A DNA stretch of 64,000 bases. Origin: JANNPJ01 sp035474375 (GTDB lineage Bacteria > Actinomycetota > Actinomycetes > Actinomycetales > Kineosporiaceae). How positions within the stretch are numbered: the first letter of the stretch is position 1; every line of letters starts with the position of its first letter. Shown piece after piece: positions 9,083-17,139 of the stretch. The notes beneath the pieces are model-generated. The model did not search any database. It saw only the letters and a program-made list of their open reading frames with translations, and was not told the origin of the DNA. Position numbers and translations under genes: made by a program. The stretch spans positions 12,728 to 76,727 of the forward strand of contig DATINJ010000333.1 in assembly GCA_035474375.1 (NCBI GenBank), given 5' to 3'.

Positions 9083-9769
9083 ATGCCTCCAAGCGTCAAT
9101 AGCGGCCTTGATGCCACCGGAACCGCTCCCCCGAGCGCCGTCCCACCACCTGGGCTACCGCTGGCCGAACGGGCTTACATCGCGCTCCGCGACATGATCG
9201 TCACCCTGCAACTACCCCCGGGCTCCCCCTTGGAGGAGGCGATCGGCGCCCGGCTGGGAATCGGTCGAACACCCCTGCGGGATGCGATCAAGCGCCTCGA
9301 GGCCGAGAGCCTGGTGGTGATCTACCCCCGCCGGGGCACGTTTGTCGCAGACGTGAACCTCACCGACCACAGTTTGATCTCCGATGTCCGCCGGCAACTT
9401 GAAGGGCACGCGGCACGTCGGGCCGCGGAGCGAGCCACCGACGAAGACCGGCAACGGCTGCGCGAGCTGGCGCAGACGGTGCGCGAGCACCCCGGCGGCC
9501 GAGAACAGGGGATGAAGCTGGACACGATGATCCACCGAGAGGTGTACCGCTGTGCGCACAATCGGTACCTGGAGGCGAACCTCAGCCAGTATTACAACCT
9601 GTCCCTGCGGATCTGGTATCTCTTCCTCGACCGGTTGCCCGAGGTCGACCATACGGCCGAGCACCTACCGATGATCGATGCGATCGTCGCCGGGCGAGCC
9701 GATATTGCCCTCGAGTACGCCGTTAGACATGTTTCGCATTTTGAGCAGTCCGTCCGAGATGCCCTCTAA
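9083..9769 (+). CDS. GntR family transcriptional regulator (FCD domain)
   Basis: A 228-residue regulator: winged-helix GntR domain at about 25-92 (SPLEEAIGARLGIGRTPLRDAIKRLEAESL, then RRGTFVAD) followed by an all-helical FCD ligand domain with metal-site-like histidines (MIHREVYRCAHNRYL, HLPMIDAIVAGRADIALEYAVRHV). It is divergent from soxB and probably controls soxBDAG in response to a methylated amine or an oxidation product. ATG 9083 is preferred: TAGGCT at 70-75 of the same hundred is a plausible -10 box seven bases upstream, suggesting a leaderless message. ATG 9053 would lie inside the operator. The 3' end overlaps the opposite GGDEF gene by 105 bases. Confidence 0.88.
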   Translation: MPPSVNSGLDATGTAPPSAVPPPGLPLAERAYIALRDMIVTLQLPPGSPLEEAIGARLGIGRTPLRDAIKRLEAESLVVIYPRRGTFVADVNLTDHSLISDVRRQLEGHAARRAAERATDEDRQRLRELAQTVREHPGGREQGMKLDTMIHREVYRCAHNRYLEANLSQYYNLSLRIWYLFLDRLPEVDHTAEHLPMIDAIVAGRADIALEYAVRHVSHFEQSVRDAL

Positions 9770-10834
9770 ACCGGTCTCCGGCAGTGGTCCTTCAAACATC
9801 GGCAACCCGAGTGCCGACCTCCCGACCCGGCCGCGACCAGCGCGCTTGGCTTCGTACAGCGAGGCGTCAGCGGCGGCGTACAGCTCGCGCAGATGCGACT
9901 GACCGCTCGGCGCATGCGCGCATCCGACGCTGATCGAGATGGCCAACTCATCACCGTCCGGCAACGTGAGCGGACTGTCCCGGATCGCGTGCAGGAACTC
10001 GTGAGCCCGTTTCCGCGCCACCACCTCCGTACAGCCGACCAACAGCACCGCAATCTCATCGCCACCTAGTCGACTGATCACGGTGTCCGGGCGGGAATGC
10101 CGGCTCAGGACCCCGGCGATGTGCACCAGGGCGTCGTCTCCTACCGGGTGGCCGTAGGTGTCATTGATCGATTTGAAGTGGTCGACGTCCACCAAGATCA
10201 GTGCTGAACCGGCCGTTTCGGTCGGTTTGGCCAGCGCCCGCCGCACCGCGTCATCCAGCACGCGCCGAGTAACCAAGCCGGTCAGCGGGTCAAGGGAAGC
10301 TTGGCTCTCGAGCAGAGCCACCAACCGGTCCTGTCGCCGTCCGGCCTGCACCAACAACCCCGTCATCAGCACCAGAACCAGCGACAGATCCACGACGTCG
10401 ACCAGCCCACCGCTGTTCCGTTCCAAGCGCCAGACCACCAGGGCATCCCCGACAATGGCGGCCACTGCCGCCAGCCCGGCACCGATGAACCGCAGTTGCG
10501 AGGCGCCGAACAACACCGGTAGGCAGAAACCGACCTGTGCTCCAGCAGAAACGTCATGGGTCGCCAGGTTGAGCGAGACCGTGAAACCCACTCCGATCAG
10601 CGGAGACAACGCCACCAAGATCGCTTTGTACCGAAATCGTGGCCAGGCAAGGAGCCCACCGAAGGCCAACAGCGGCAGGGTGAGGACGATCCCTCTCAGC
10701 CGGACGCCGATCGACAACGGCACGATCAGATTCGAGACCAGAATGACGAGTGCAGAGACCAGGTAGATCCACGCCGCGGTCCGTGCGGCATTCCGCTCGT
10801 CCCGAGGCCCCAGCTGGAATCGCACCCACTCCAC
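9665..10834 (-). CDS. Membrane-anchored GGDEF protein (putative diguanylate cyclase)
   Basis: A 389-residue protein with about five or six membrane segments in residues 20-165 and a C-terminal GGDEF domain: SLDPLTGLVTRR (180-191), DVDHFKSINDTYGHPVGD (216-233) and SRLGGDEIAVLL (254-265). The signature is GGDEI, a tolerated variant, so c-di-GMP synthesis is likely. The product-inhibition site is not RxxD (Arg248-Pro-Asp-Thr251), so feedback binding is probably absent. The start is GTG with no strong ribosome binding site. The last 35 codons overlap the 3' end of the convergent gntR gene, an unusually long antisense overlap. Confidence 0.82.
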   Translation of the reverse strand: MEWVRFQLGPRDERNAARTAAWIYLVSALVILVSNLIVPLSIGVRLRGIVLTLPLLAFGGLLAWPRFRYKAILVALSPLIGVGFTVSLNLATHDVSAGAQVGFCLPVLFGASQLRFIGAGLAAVAAIVGDALVVWRLERNSGGLVDVVDLSLVLVLMTGLLVQAGRRQDRLVALLESQASLDPLTGLVTRRVLDDAVRRALAKPTETAGSALILVDVDHFKSINDTYGHPVGDDALVHIAGVLSRHSRPDTVISRLGGDEIAVLLVGCTEVVARKRAHEFLHAIRDSPLTLPDGDELAISISVGCAHAPSGQSHLRELYAAADASLYEAKRAGRGRVGRSALGLPMFEGPLPETGLEGISDGLLKMRNMSNGVLEGNIGSPGDDRIDHR

Positions 10835-10882
10835 GCCTGGTCGATCGACATTTCGACCGGCAGCCTTGACCCGCCCTACGCG

Positions 10883-10909
10883 TGATCTACGTTAAGGCGG
10901 CGTAGATCA
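10883..10909 (-). terminator. Hairpin spanning the stop codon of the serine hydrolase gene
   Basis: Nine-base perfect arms (10883-10891 and 10901-10909, TGATCTACG with CGTAGATCA) flank a nine-base loop. The TAG stop of the serine hydrolase is inside one arm. No T-run follows. It lies between that gene and the downstream GGDEF gene and could attenuate transcription or protect the 3' end. Confidence 0.5.
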
Positions 10910-12107
10910 ACTGCCGCAATTGCTGACGAAACGGGTACGTGCTGGACGGCAGAAGCTGGGTCATGAAGATCACCGACAGATCCTCAACCGGATCTACCCA
11001 GAACGCGGTACTCGCCGCTCCGCCCCAGGCGAAGCTACCCGTGGTGCCGATCGTGCCGTTGGCCACCGGATCCAACAGCACGGAGAATCCGAGACCGAAG
11101 CCCATCCCGTCGTAGCGGGTCTCCGCGAATAGCGGCCGGCCGTAGCTGATCAGATCGGCGCCGCCGGGCAGATGGTTGCGGGTCATGTAGCGAAGGGTGC
11201 GATCGCCGAGCAGCCGGACGCCGGTCTCCGATTCGCCCCCACGACGGAGAAATTCGACAAACCGGTGGTAGTCGCCGATCGTGCCGACCAGTCCACCACC
11301 CCCGGACAGGAATCGATCACCCTCGACCGCCGCCGTGCCGAGCGCGTCGTAGCGAACGGCCGCACCGGTGTCCGGGTGCGGCGTGTACAAAGCTGCCAGT
11401 CGATCGCGACGATTCACCGGCACCGTGAAACCGGTATCGGTCATCCCCAGTGGCTCCAGGATCCGGGTCCGGAAAAACTCGTCCAACGGCTGCCCGGAGA
11501 TCACTTCAATCACTCGGCCGAGCACATCGGTGGCGATCGAGTAGACCCATTCAGCACCCGGCTGGAACAGCAGCGGCAGCCTCGCCCAATGCTCGCAACA
11601 GGTGGCCAGGTCCATCCCGGCCGGTGCGCTCCACTCGAAGCCCTCGGCCCGGTAGATCTCGTCCACCGGGTGCACACGGTGGAAGCCGTAGGTCAAGCCG
11701 GAAGTGTGGGTGAGCAGGTGGCGGATCCGGATTGGTTCGACGGCCGGCACGGTGGCCGGATTGGTGGCCGGGCCGCCGACGTACACCCGTGGCTCGGCAA
11801 AGGCCGGGATGAACCGGCTGACCGGGTCGTTCAGATCGAATGCGCCCTGCTCATAGAGCAGCATCGCGGCCACCGAGGTGATCGGCTTGGTCATCGAGTA
11901 GATCCGGAACAGGGTGTCCGGCTCGATCGGCAGGTGGGACTCCAAATCACGGCTGCCGTAGACCGAGGACTCGGCCACCCGGCCGTGCCTACTGATCAGC
12001 AGTGACCAACCCGGCAGCCGCCCGTCGTCCACATATCGACGGAAAAACCGGCTTACTGCGGCCAGTCGGTCGGCGTCAAAGCCGACCGCGCCCGGTTCTA
12101 CCGTCAC
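10887..12107 (-). CDS. Serine hydrolase / class C beta-lactamase-fold esterase
   Basis: A 406-residue beta-lactamase-related protein of the EstB type. The Ser-x-x-Lys pair is Ser71-Met-Thr-Lys74 in FRIYSMTKPITS; the Tyr element is Tyr189-Ser190 in WVYSIATDVLG; a WGG element replaces the usual KTG (SFAWGGAASTAFW). These features favour an esterase or peptidase rather than a resistance beta-lactamase, and no signal peptide is evident. The gene starts with GTG three bases after the stop of the aldo/keto reductase, so the two are read together. Its substrate is unknown. Confidence 0.85.
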   Translation of the reverse strand: MTVEPGAVGFDADRLAAVSRFFRRYVDDGRLPGWSLLISRHGRVAESSVYGSRDLESHLPIEPDTLFRIYSMTKPITSVAAMLLYEQGAFDLNDPVSRFIPAFAEPRVYVGGPATNPATVPAVEPIRIRHLLTHTSGLTYGFHRVHPVDEIYRAEGFEWSAPAGMDLATCCEHWARLPLLFQPGAEWVYSIATDVLGRVIEVISGQPLDEFFRTRILEPLGMTDTGFTVPVNRRDRLAALYTPHPDTGAAVRYDALGTAAVEGDRFLSGGGGLVGTIGDYHRFVEFLRRGGESETGVRLLGDRTLRYMTRNHLPGGADLISYGRPLFAETRYDGMGFGLGFSVLLDPVANGTIGTTGSFAWGGAASTAFWVDPVEDLSVIFMTQLLPSSTYPFRQQLRQLIYAALT

Positions 12108-12110
12108 TAG

Positions 12111-13097
12111 CTACCAGCGATCCTGGACCAGCGGCTTGATGTCGTCGTCGTAGATTCTCCGGATCGCGCCCCGGACGTCGTCGCTGAGTTCTGCCAGATC
12201 GGCGGCAGCAGCGTTGCTCCGGGCCTGCTCGGCCGACCGAGCACCGGGAATCACCACGCTCACCGCCGGCTGGTCAATGATCCAGCGGAGGGCGGTCTGG
12301 GCAGTGGTCGCGTCATCCGGCACGGCGAGGGCGATCTTGCGCGCGGCCTGGACGCCGGCCTCGAACGGGACGCCGGCGAAGGTCTCGCCGACATCGAAAG
12401 CCGCACCGTCGCGGTTGTAGTTGCGGTGGTCATCCGCGGAGAAAGTGGTGTTCTCGTCGTACTTTCCGGTGAGCAACCCACTAGCCAGCGGAACCCTGGC
12501 GATGATCGCGATCCCAGCCGAGTTCGCGGCCGGCAACACCTGTTCCAAGGGCTTCTGACGCAAGCAGTTCAAGATGATCTGGATGCTGGCAACCCCGGGG
12601 CGAGCAATCGCTGTCAGGGCCTCGGCGCAGGTCTCCACGCTTACCCCGTAGGCGGCGATTCGCCCCTTCGCCACCTGATGGTCCAGCGCGTCGTAGACCG
12701 AATCCATCGAGTACACCGGGGTCGGCGGGCAATGCAGCTGAACCAGGTCGATGGTGTCGACTCCGAGATTGGAGCGGCTGCGGTCCAGCCAGGCCTTGAA
12801 GTTCTCCTTGGTGAACGACTCCGGCACGAACGGGTCCGCACGTCGTCCGATCTTGGTGGCGACGGTCAGGCCTGCATCCGGCACCTCCTTGAGCAGTTGG
12901 CCGACCAAGCGCTCGCTGCGACCGTCACCGTAGACATCGGCGGTATCGATGAAGGTGACCCCGGCTTCGACGGCAGCGTGCAGCGTCGCCATCGCATCGG
13001 CCTCATCAACCTCGCCCCAGTCAGCGCCGAGCTGCCACGCGCCCAGCCCGACAACGCCGACGGACCGGCCGGTCCTGCCCAGAGTTCGCTTTTCCAT
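12111..13097 (-). CDS. Aldo/keto reductase
   Basis: A 328-residue NADP(H)-dependent aldo/keto reductase with the complete catalytic tetrad: Asp51 and Tyr56 (FIDTADVYGDGRSE), Lys82 (ATKIGRR) and His122 (DLVQLHCPP). The C-terminal cofactor segment VVIPGARSAEQARSNAAA is present. The length is normal for the YhdN/Tas-like branch. It reduces an unknown carbonyl compound in the cytosol. It is followed at once by the serine hydrolase gene and preceded by gpsA on the same strand, with a 46-base gap that could hold a promoter. Confidence 0.9.
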   Translation of the reverse strand: MEKRTLGRTGRSVGVVGLGAWQLGADWGEVDEADAMATLHAAVEAGVTFIDTADVYGDGRSERLVGQLLKEVPDAGLTVATKIGRRADPFVPESFTKENFKAWLDRSRSNLGVDTIDLVQLHCPPTPVYSMDSVYDALDHQVAKGRIAAYGVSVETCAEALTAIARPGVASIQIILNCLRQKPLEQVLPAANSAGIAIIARVPLASGLLTGKYDENTTFSADDHRNYNRDGAAFDVGETFAGVPFEAGVQAARKIALAVPDDATTAQTALRWIIDQPAVSVVIPGARSAEQARSNAAAADLAELSDDVRGAIRRIYDDDIKPLVQDRW

Positions 13098-13143
13098 GCG
13101 CCCGACCTTAGATCCTCAGACTCAGCTGGCTTGACGTCCGTGC

Positions 13144-14154
13144 TCAGACTGGGCCCTGCTCAGACCCAGGGGCCACTCGGCCGAGACCACGATATGCCTC
13201 TTGAGCGGTTCGCCCGTGATGGACGACGGCGTTCACCTCGGCGCAGATCGGCATCGGCACCGCGAGCCGCTCGGACAGGTTCATCACTACCCGGCAGGTC
13301 TTGATGCCTTCTGCCACCATGCTCATTTCGTCGGTGATCTGCTCGACCGTGCGCCCTGCGGCCAGCAGTTCGCCGACGCGACGATTACGGCTGAGCGGGC
13401 TGATGCAGGTGGCCATCAGGTCGCCGAGCCCGGTCAGACCGGAGAAGGTCTGCGGGTCACCGCCCATCGCGGTACCCAGTCGGGAGAGCTCGGCCAGACC
13501 TCGGCTGATCACCATGGCCCGGGTGTTGTCCCCGACGCCAAGTCCGATGCCGATGCCGGCAGCGATCGCAATCACGTTCTTCAATGCACCACCGATCTCG
13601 CACCCGAGCACGTCGTCGCTGCGGTAGACCCGGAAGGCCGGGCGGGCGAAAATACCCTGCAGCGACCGGGCGACATGCTCGTCCGGCATCGCGATGACCG
13701 TCGCCGCTGCATATCCGGCGAGCACCTCGCGGGCCAGATTAGGACCGGCCAGCACCCCGGCCGGGTGCCCGGGAAGGATCTCCTCGATCACCTGGGTCAT
13801 CCGCAGATCCGTCTCCTGCTCCAGCCCTTTGGTCAGGCTGACCACCGGAATCCACGGCCGGACGAACGATGCGGCTTCGACCAGAACATCCCGAAACCCG
13901 TGCGACGGGACACCGACCACCAGCACATCCGCGTCCCAGACCGCCTTCTCCAGGTCGGACGTCGCGACCAGACGCTCGGGTAATTCCAGATCTGGCAGGT
14001 ACCGGCTGTTTCGGTGTCGCTGGTTGATCTCCTCGGCGACGGCGGAGGCGCGCGACCAGATCGTTGTCGGGGCGTTGCCGGCGGCCAGCGAGGCGACCGT
14101 CGTGCCCCAGGAACCGGCGCCGAGCACCGCTACTTTCACCGGCCGCTGGGTCAT
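13144..14154 (-). CDS. gpsA: NAD(P)+-dependent glycerol-3-phosphate dehydrogenase
   Basis: A 336-residue enzyme reducing dihydroxyacetone phosphate to sn-glycerol-3-phosphate for phospholipid synthesis. The nucleotide motif is AVLGAGSWGTTVA near the N-terminus; SLTKGLEQ and GALKNVIAIAAGI carry the two conserved lysines; DLMATCISPLSRNRRVG closes the active site. ATG 14154 is chosen because the Rossmann strand begins five residues later, and in-frame sequence further upstream has no family similarity. In many actinobacteria gpsA lies next to a cell-wall ligase gene; here it does not, so this may be a second copy. Confidence 0.93.
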   Translation of the reverse strand: MTQRPVKVAVLGAGSWGTTVASLAAGNAPTTIWSRASAVAEEINQRHRNSRYLPDLELPERLVATSDLEKAVWDADVLVVGVPSHGFRDVLVEAASFVRPWIPVVSLTKGLEQETDLRMTQVIEEILPGHPAGVLAGPNLAREVLAGYAAATVIAMPDEHVARSLQGIFARPAFRVYRSDDVLGCEIGGALKNVIAIAAGIGIGLGVGDNTRAMVISRGLAELSRLGTAMGGDPQTFSGLTGLGDLMATCISPLSRNRRVGELLAAGRTVEQITDEMSMVAEGIKTCRVVMNLSERLAVPMPICAEVNAVVHHGRTAQEAYRGLGRVAPGSEQGPV

Positions 14155-14309
14155 CGGAGGCCGACCGTCATCGGAAACCCGCAGTTCTGGGTCACGGCAA
14201 CTCCCGTTGGTTCCTGCATCGGCTTGGTTCCCGCATCGGCCGACAACGACCGACCACGGGGCATCGAGCACCGCAGTCTAGCCATCGCCGTCCAGCGATG
14301 AAGCGGTGC

Positions 14310-14339
14310 TTTTCCACAATTGTTTTCCACATATCCACA
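14310..14339 (+). promoter_or_regulatory. Cluster of three DnaA-box-like 9-mers
   Basis: Three same-direction 9-mers lie within 30 bases: TTTTCCACA at 14310-14318, TTTTCCACA at 14323-14331 and ATATCCACA at 14331-14339. Each differs by one base from the DnaA consensus TTATCCACA. They lie about 50 bases upstream of the DUF222-HNH gene in the 236-base divergent gap beside gpsA. There is no dnaA or dnaN nearby, so this is not the main origin; DnaA-dependent control of the nuclease gene is possible. Confidence 0.6.
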
Positions 14340-14390
14340 GGCTGTTTTTTGCTGATTGACTGGCGCGGTCATCTCAGTAGCCTCGAACAC

Positions 14391-16049
14391 ATGAGCGAAC
14401 AATTTCAATCTTCTGACCCCCGCGTCGGCCCCGGCATCAGTGACTCCGGTAACGGTCATGCCGGTCATACCGCGATCATCTCTCTGCCCGCCCCCAGACC
14501 CGAACCCGATCCGAGTGATCACGTCGCGGGTTCGACGCCGGGCCCCGAACCTGGGCCGCTACCTCTTCCCACGGCGATGTCGGTGGTCTCCTCGGGAATC
14601 GCGCTCGCGGCTGCCGAAGCCGGCGTCTCGCACCTGAGCGACTATCACCTGCTCGGCGATCTCGGGCGAACCGCAGGCATCCAGGGCGCCTGGTATGCCC
14701 ACCGGCTCAAGCTGATCGCCGAGCTCTACCACCGCCCGATAATGCTCTCCGCGACGCGAGAGCCGGGATCCCGGCGTAAGGCACTGTCTGCGGCAGACCT
14801 GACGGTGGCTGAGATCGCCCCTCAACTGCACCTCGGTGAGGACGCCGCCCGACGGTTGCTGTCTCGAGCCCTCACCCTCACCTCCAGGTTGCCCGCCACG
14901 CTGGCCCTGCTGGCAGACGGGCAACTGGATGAGGACCGGGCCAACGCGATGGAAGATCTGGTCGGGAAGATGGCCGCCTGGGCGTACGAAAGCGTGCTGG
15001 AAGACGACGGGTCTCCCCGCTTGGCCGAGCACGCCGCGACCGCGCTGGCCGGGATGGTCGAGAGTCGGGTCTTGAAGCGGGCCCCGAGTCAACGCACCGA
15101 CCTTCTGCGCAACTCCACCCGCACCGCGATCGCCCGGATCGCGCCGGCCTACGCCGCGACGCTGAACCGACATGCCACCGCCGGCCGGAACGTTTTCGTC
15201 ACCCACCGCAAGCAAGATGAGCAGATGGGCTTCCTCGGCGCCCACCTCTCGATCGTCGAAGCGAAGGCCTGCTTCGCCGCGCTGGATACTCGGGCTCGGG
15301 CCTTGCGCCACCTCGGCGACCTGCGCACCCTCGACCAGTTGCGAGCTGATGCCTTGGTCGAGGCCATTCTCAACCCCAGCCCAATTGCTCAAGCCACCAC
15401 CGCCACCCGTGCCCGCACCGGGTCGGCTACATCTAGAGACGTTGCCCGCGGTGTCAGCGCCCACGTTCAGGTGACCGTGAGTTTGGAAACCCTGATTGGC
15501 TTGCGGGACGACCCGGGCCACCTCACCGGATACGGCGCCCTGACCGCCGAAGTTGCCCGTGCCGTGGCGTTCACCCCTGGATCCACCTGGCGGCGCCTGA
15601 TTACCGACCCCCTGTCGGGCACCCTGCTGGACTACGGCCGCACCCGGTACAAGGCCCCCGGGGCACTGGCCGACCATGTCATCGCTCGCGACGTCACCTG
15701 CTCGCATCCCGGTTGCACCCGCCCAGCCGAGAACTGCGATCTGGATCATCTACTGCCATTCCCGCTCGGCGCCACCTGCGAGTGCAACCTCCGCCCTCGC
15801 TGTCGCCGCCACCACCGGCTCAAGCATGAAACACCTTGGAAGGTAACTACTTCTTCCGATCCAGATGATCCGGACGGCACCCTGATCAGCACCAGTCCGA
15901 CCGGCCACACTTACCGGACCCACCGACCAACATTCACCGAACCCACAGCCGCCGAGCCCAAACCACCGGCCACCCAGCCCAGTCCATCCACACCGCCTGG
16001 TCCAGCCGGGCTCCAGGCCAGCGACCGCTCCGGAGCAGACAGCGAATGA
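14391..16049 (+). CDS. DUF222 domain HNH endonuclease (13E12 repeat family)
   Basis: A 552-residue protein with an actinobacterial DUF222 region (about 60-400: MSVVSSGIALAAAEAG, LTVAEIAPQLHLGEDAARRLLSRAL, LARGVSAHVQVTV-like strand) and a C-terminal HNH nuclease: HPGCTRPAENCDLDHLLPF, then CNLRPRCRRHHRLKH. The Cys pairs probably bind zinc and the DH...HH residues form the metal-dependent nuclease site. The family is multi-copy in actinobacterial genomes and suspected to be mobile or a phage defence element, but its role is not settled. ATG 14391 follows AGCCTCGAACAC with no ribosome binding site, suggesting a leaderless transcript; three DnaA-box-like sites lie upstream. Confidence 0.88.
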   Translation: MSEQFQSSDPRVGPGISDSGNGHAGHTAIISLPAPRPEPDPSDHVAGSTPGPEPGPLPLPTAMSVVSSGIALAAAEAGVSHLSDYHLLGDLGRTAGIQGAWYAHRLKLIAELYHRPIMLSATREPGSRRKALSAADLTVAEIAPQLHLGEDAARRLLSRALTLTSRLPATLALLADGQLDEDRANAMEDLVGKMAAWAYESVLEDDGSPRLAEHAATALAGMVESRVLKRAPSQRTDLLRNSTRTAIARIAPAYAATLNRHATAGRNVFVTHRKQDEQMGFLGAHLSIVEAKACFAALDTRARALRHLGDLRTLDQLRADALVEAILNPSPIAQATTATRARTGSATSRDVARGVSAHVQVTVSLETLIGLRDDPGHLTGYGALTAEVARAVAFTPGSTWRRLITDPLSGTLLDYGRTRYKAPGALADHVIARDVTCSHPGCTRPAENCDLDHLLPFPLGATCECNLRPRCRRHHRLKHETPWKVTTSSDPDDPDGTLISTSPTGHTYRTHRPTFTEPTAAEPKPPATQPSPSTPPGPAGLQASDRSGADSE

Positions 16050-16104
16050 AGAGCCACCGTTCTGAGCGGCAACCGGGCTGCTGGACTCGGACTAACGTGG
16101 TGCC

Positions 16105-17088
16105 GTGCCTGACTCCCTGGTGACCTATCTGCTGTTCCTGGCGAAGTCCGTGACCGTCGTCCTGCTGATCGGCGGACTGCTGATTCTGATCGGGCTGCTC
16201 TCCCGGCGCGGTCGACCACAGTCCCGGCTCAAGGTGAAGGACATCGGCGAGCGCTATGACGACCTGGCTCGAACGCTGCGCGCCACCGTGCTGCCGAAGG
16301 CTGAGTTCAAAGCCGCGATCAAGGCGGAGAAATCGCGGAAGAAGGAACTCAAGACCGGGATCGGTTCGGCCAGACCGCGGGTGTTCGTCCTTGACTTCCA
16401 CGGCGATCTGCGAGCGTCACGGGTTTCTGGTCTACGCGAGGAGGTGACGGCCATCCTCACCCTCGCCACCCCGGCCGACGAAGTGGTGGTCCGGCTGGAG
16501 AACCCTGGTGGGACGGTCAACGATCAAGGGTTGGCGGCATCCCAACTTCTGCGTGTACGCAGGCGTGGGGTGCCACTCACGGTCTGTGTCGACACCGTGG
16601 CGGCCAGCGGCGGATACATGATGGCCTGCGTGGCAAGCCGGATCGTCGCGGCACCGTTTGCGGTTGTCGGGTCGATCGGGGTGGTCGCCCAGGTACCGAA
16701 CTTCTACCGACTGCTCGATCGTGTCGGTGTGGACGTCGAACAGTTCACCGGTGGCGAATTCAAGCGGACGGTGACGATGTTTGGCGAGACCACGGACGCC
16801 GACCGAGCGAAACTCGCTGAGCAGATCCATGAAACACACGATTTGTTCAAGAGTTTCGTCGCTGAGCACCGACCCCAGGTCGACCTTACCCAGGTCGCCA
16901 CCGGCGAGTACTGGTACGGCACCAAGGCACTCGAATTGAACCTGGTCGACGAACTGTCTACCAGTGATGACTACCTGCTGGCGGCCCGTGATCGAGCAGA
17001 CTTGTTCGAGGTGGAGTACTCGGTGCCGTTGTCCAGGATCCGGCAACTCACGTCAGCCATGCAGTCGATGGTTGGACGCCGCCCCTGA
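16105..17088 (+). CDS. S49 family signal peptide peptidase/protease, SohB-like
   Basis: A 327-residue inner-membrane serine protease. One membrane anchor (about 8-32) is followed by a charged linker and a peptidase S49 domain. The Ser-Lys dyad is Ser168 in TVAASGGYMMA and Lys220 in GEFKRTVTMFGE; VVGSIGVVAQVPNFYRLLDR and LENPGGTVNDQG are also typical. It probably degrades membrane or signal-peptide fragments facing the outside. The GTG at 16105 is preceded by CTAACGTGGTGCC, a possible -10 region with little room for a leader. It stands alone, 51 bases before the iron-box promoter of the next gene. Confidence 0.85.
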   Translation: MPDSLVTYLLFLAKSVTVVLLIGGLLILIGLLSRRGRPQSRLKVKDIGERYDDLARTLRATVLPKAEFKAAIKAEKSRKKELKTGIGSARPRVFVLDFHGDLRASRVSGLREEVTAILTLATPADEVVVRLENPGGTVNDQGLAASQLLRVRRRGVPLTVCVDTVAASGGYMMACVASRIVAAPFAVVGSIGVVAQVPNFYRLLDRVGVDVEQFTGGEFKRTVTMFGETTDADRAKLAEQIHETHDLFKSFVAEHRPQVDLTQVATGEYWYGTKALELNLVDELSTSDDYLLAARDRADLFEVEYSVPLSRIRQLTSAMQSMVGRRP

Positions 17089-17119
17089 TCTACTGGAGGC
17101 CGTCCGCCGTCCGTTTAAG

Positions 17120-17135
17120 TTAGGGTAGCCTAACC
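17120..17135 (+). promoter_or_regulatory. IdeR/DtxR-type iron box
   Basis: TTAGGGTAGCCTAACC matches the DtxR/IdeR core consensus TTAGGTTAGCCTAACC at 15 of 16 bases and has GTTAGG/CCTAAC arms. It ends four bases before the ATG of the siderophore-interacting protein. TAGCCT within it could be the -10 box. Repression by iron-loaded IdeR is expected. Confidence 0.85.
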
Positions 17136-17139
17136 AACG

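Noticed and set aside
14310..14339. Chromosomal replication origin
   Set aside because: Only three imperfect boxes, no AT-rich unwinding region and no dnaA, dnaN or gyr genes nearby.
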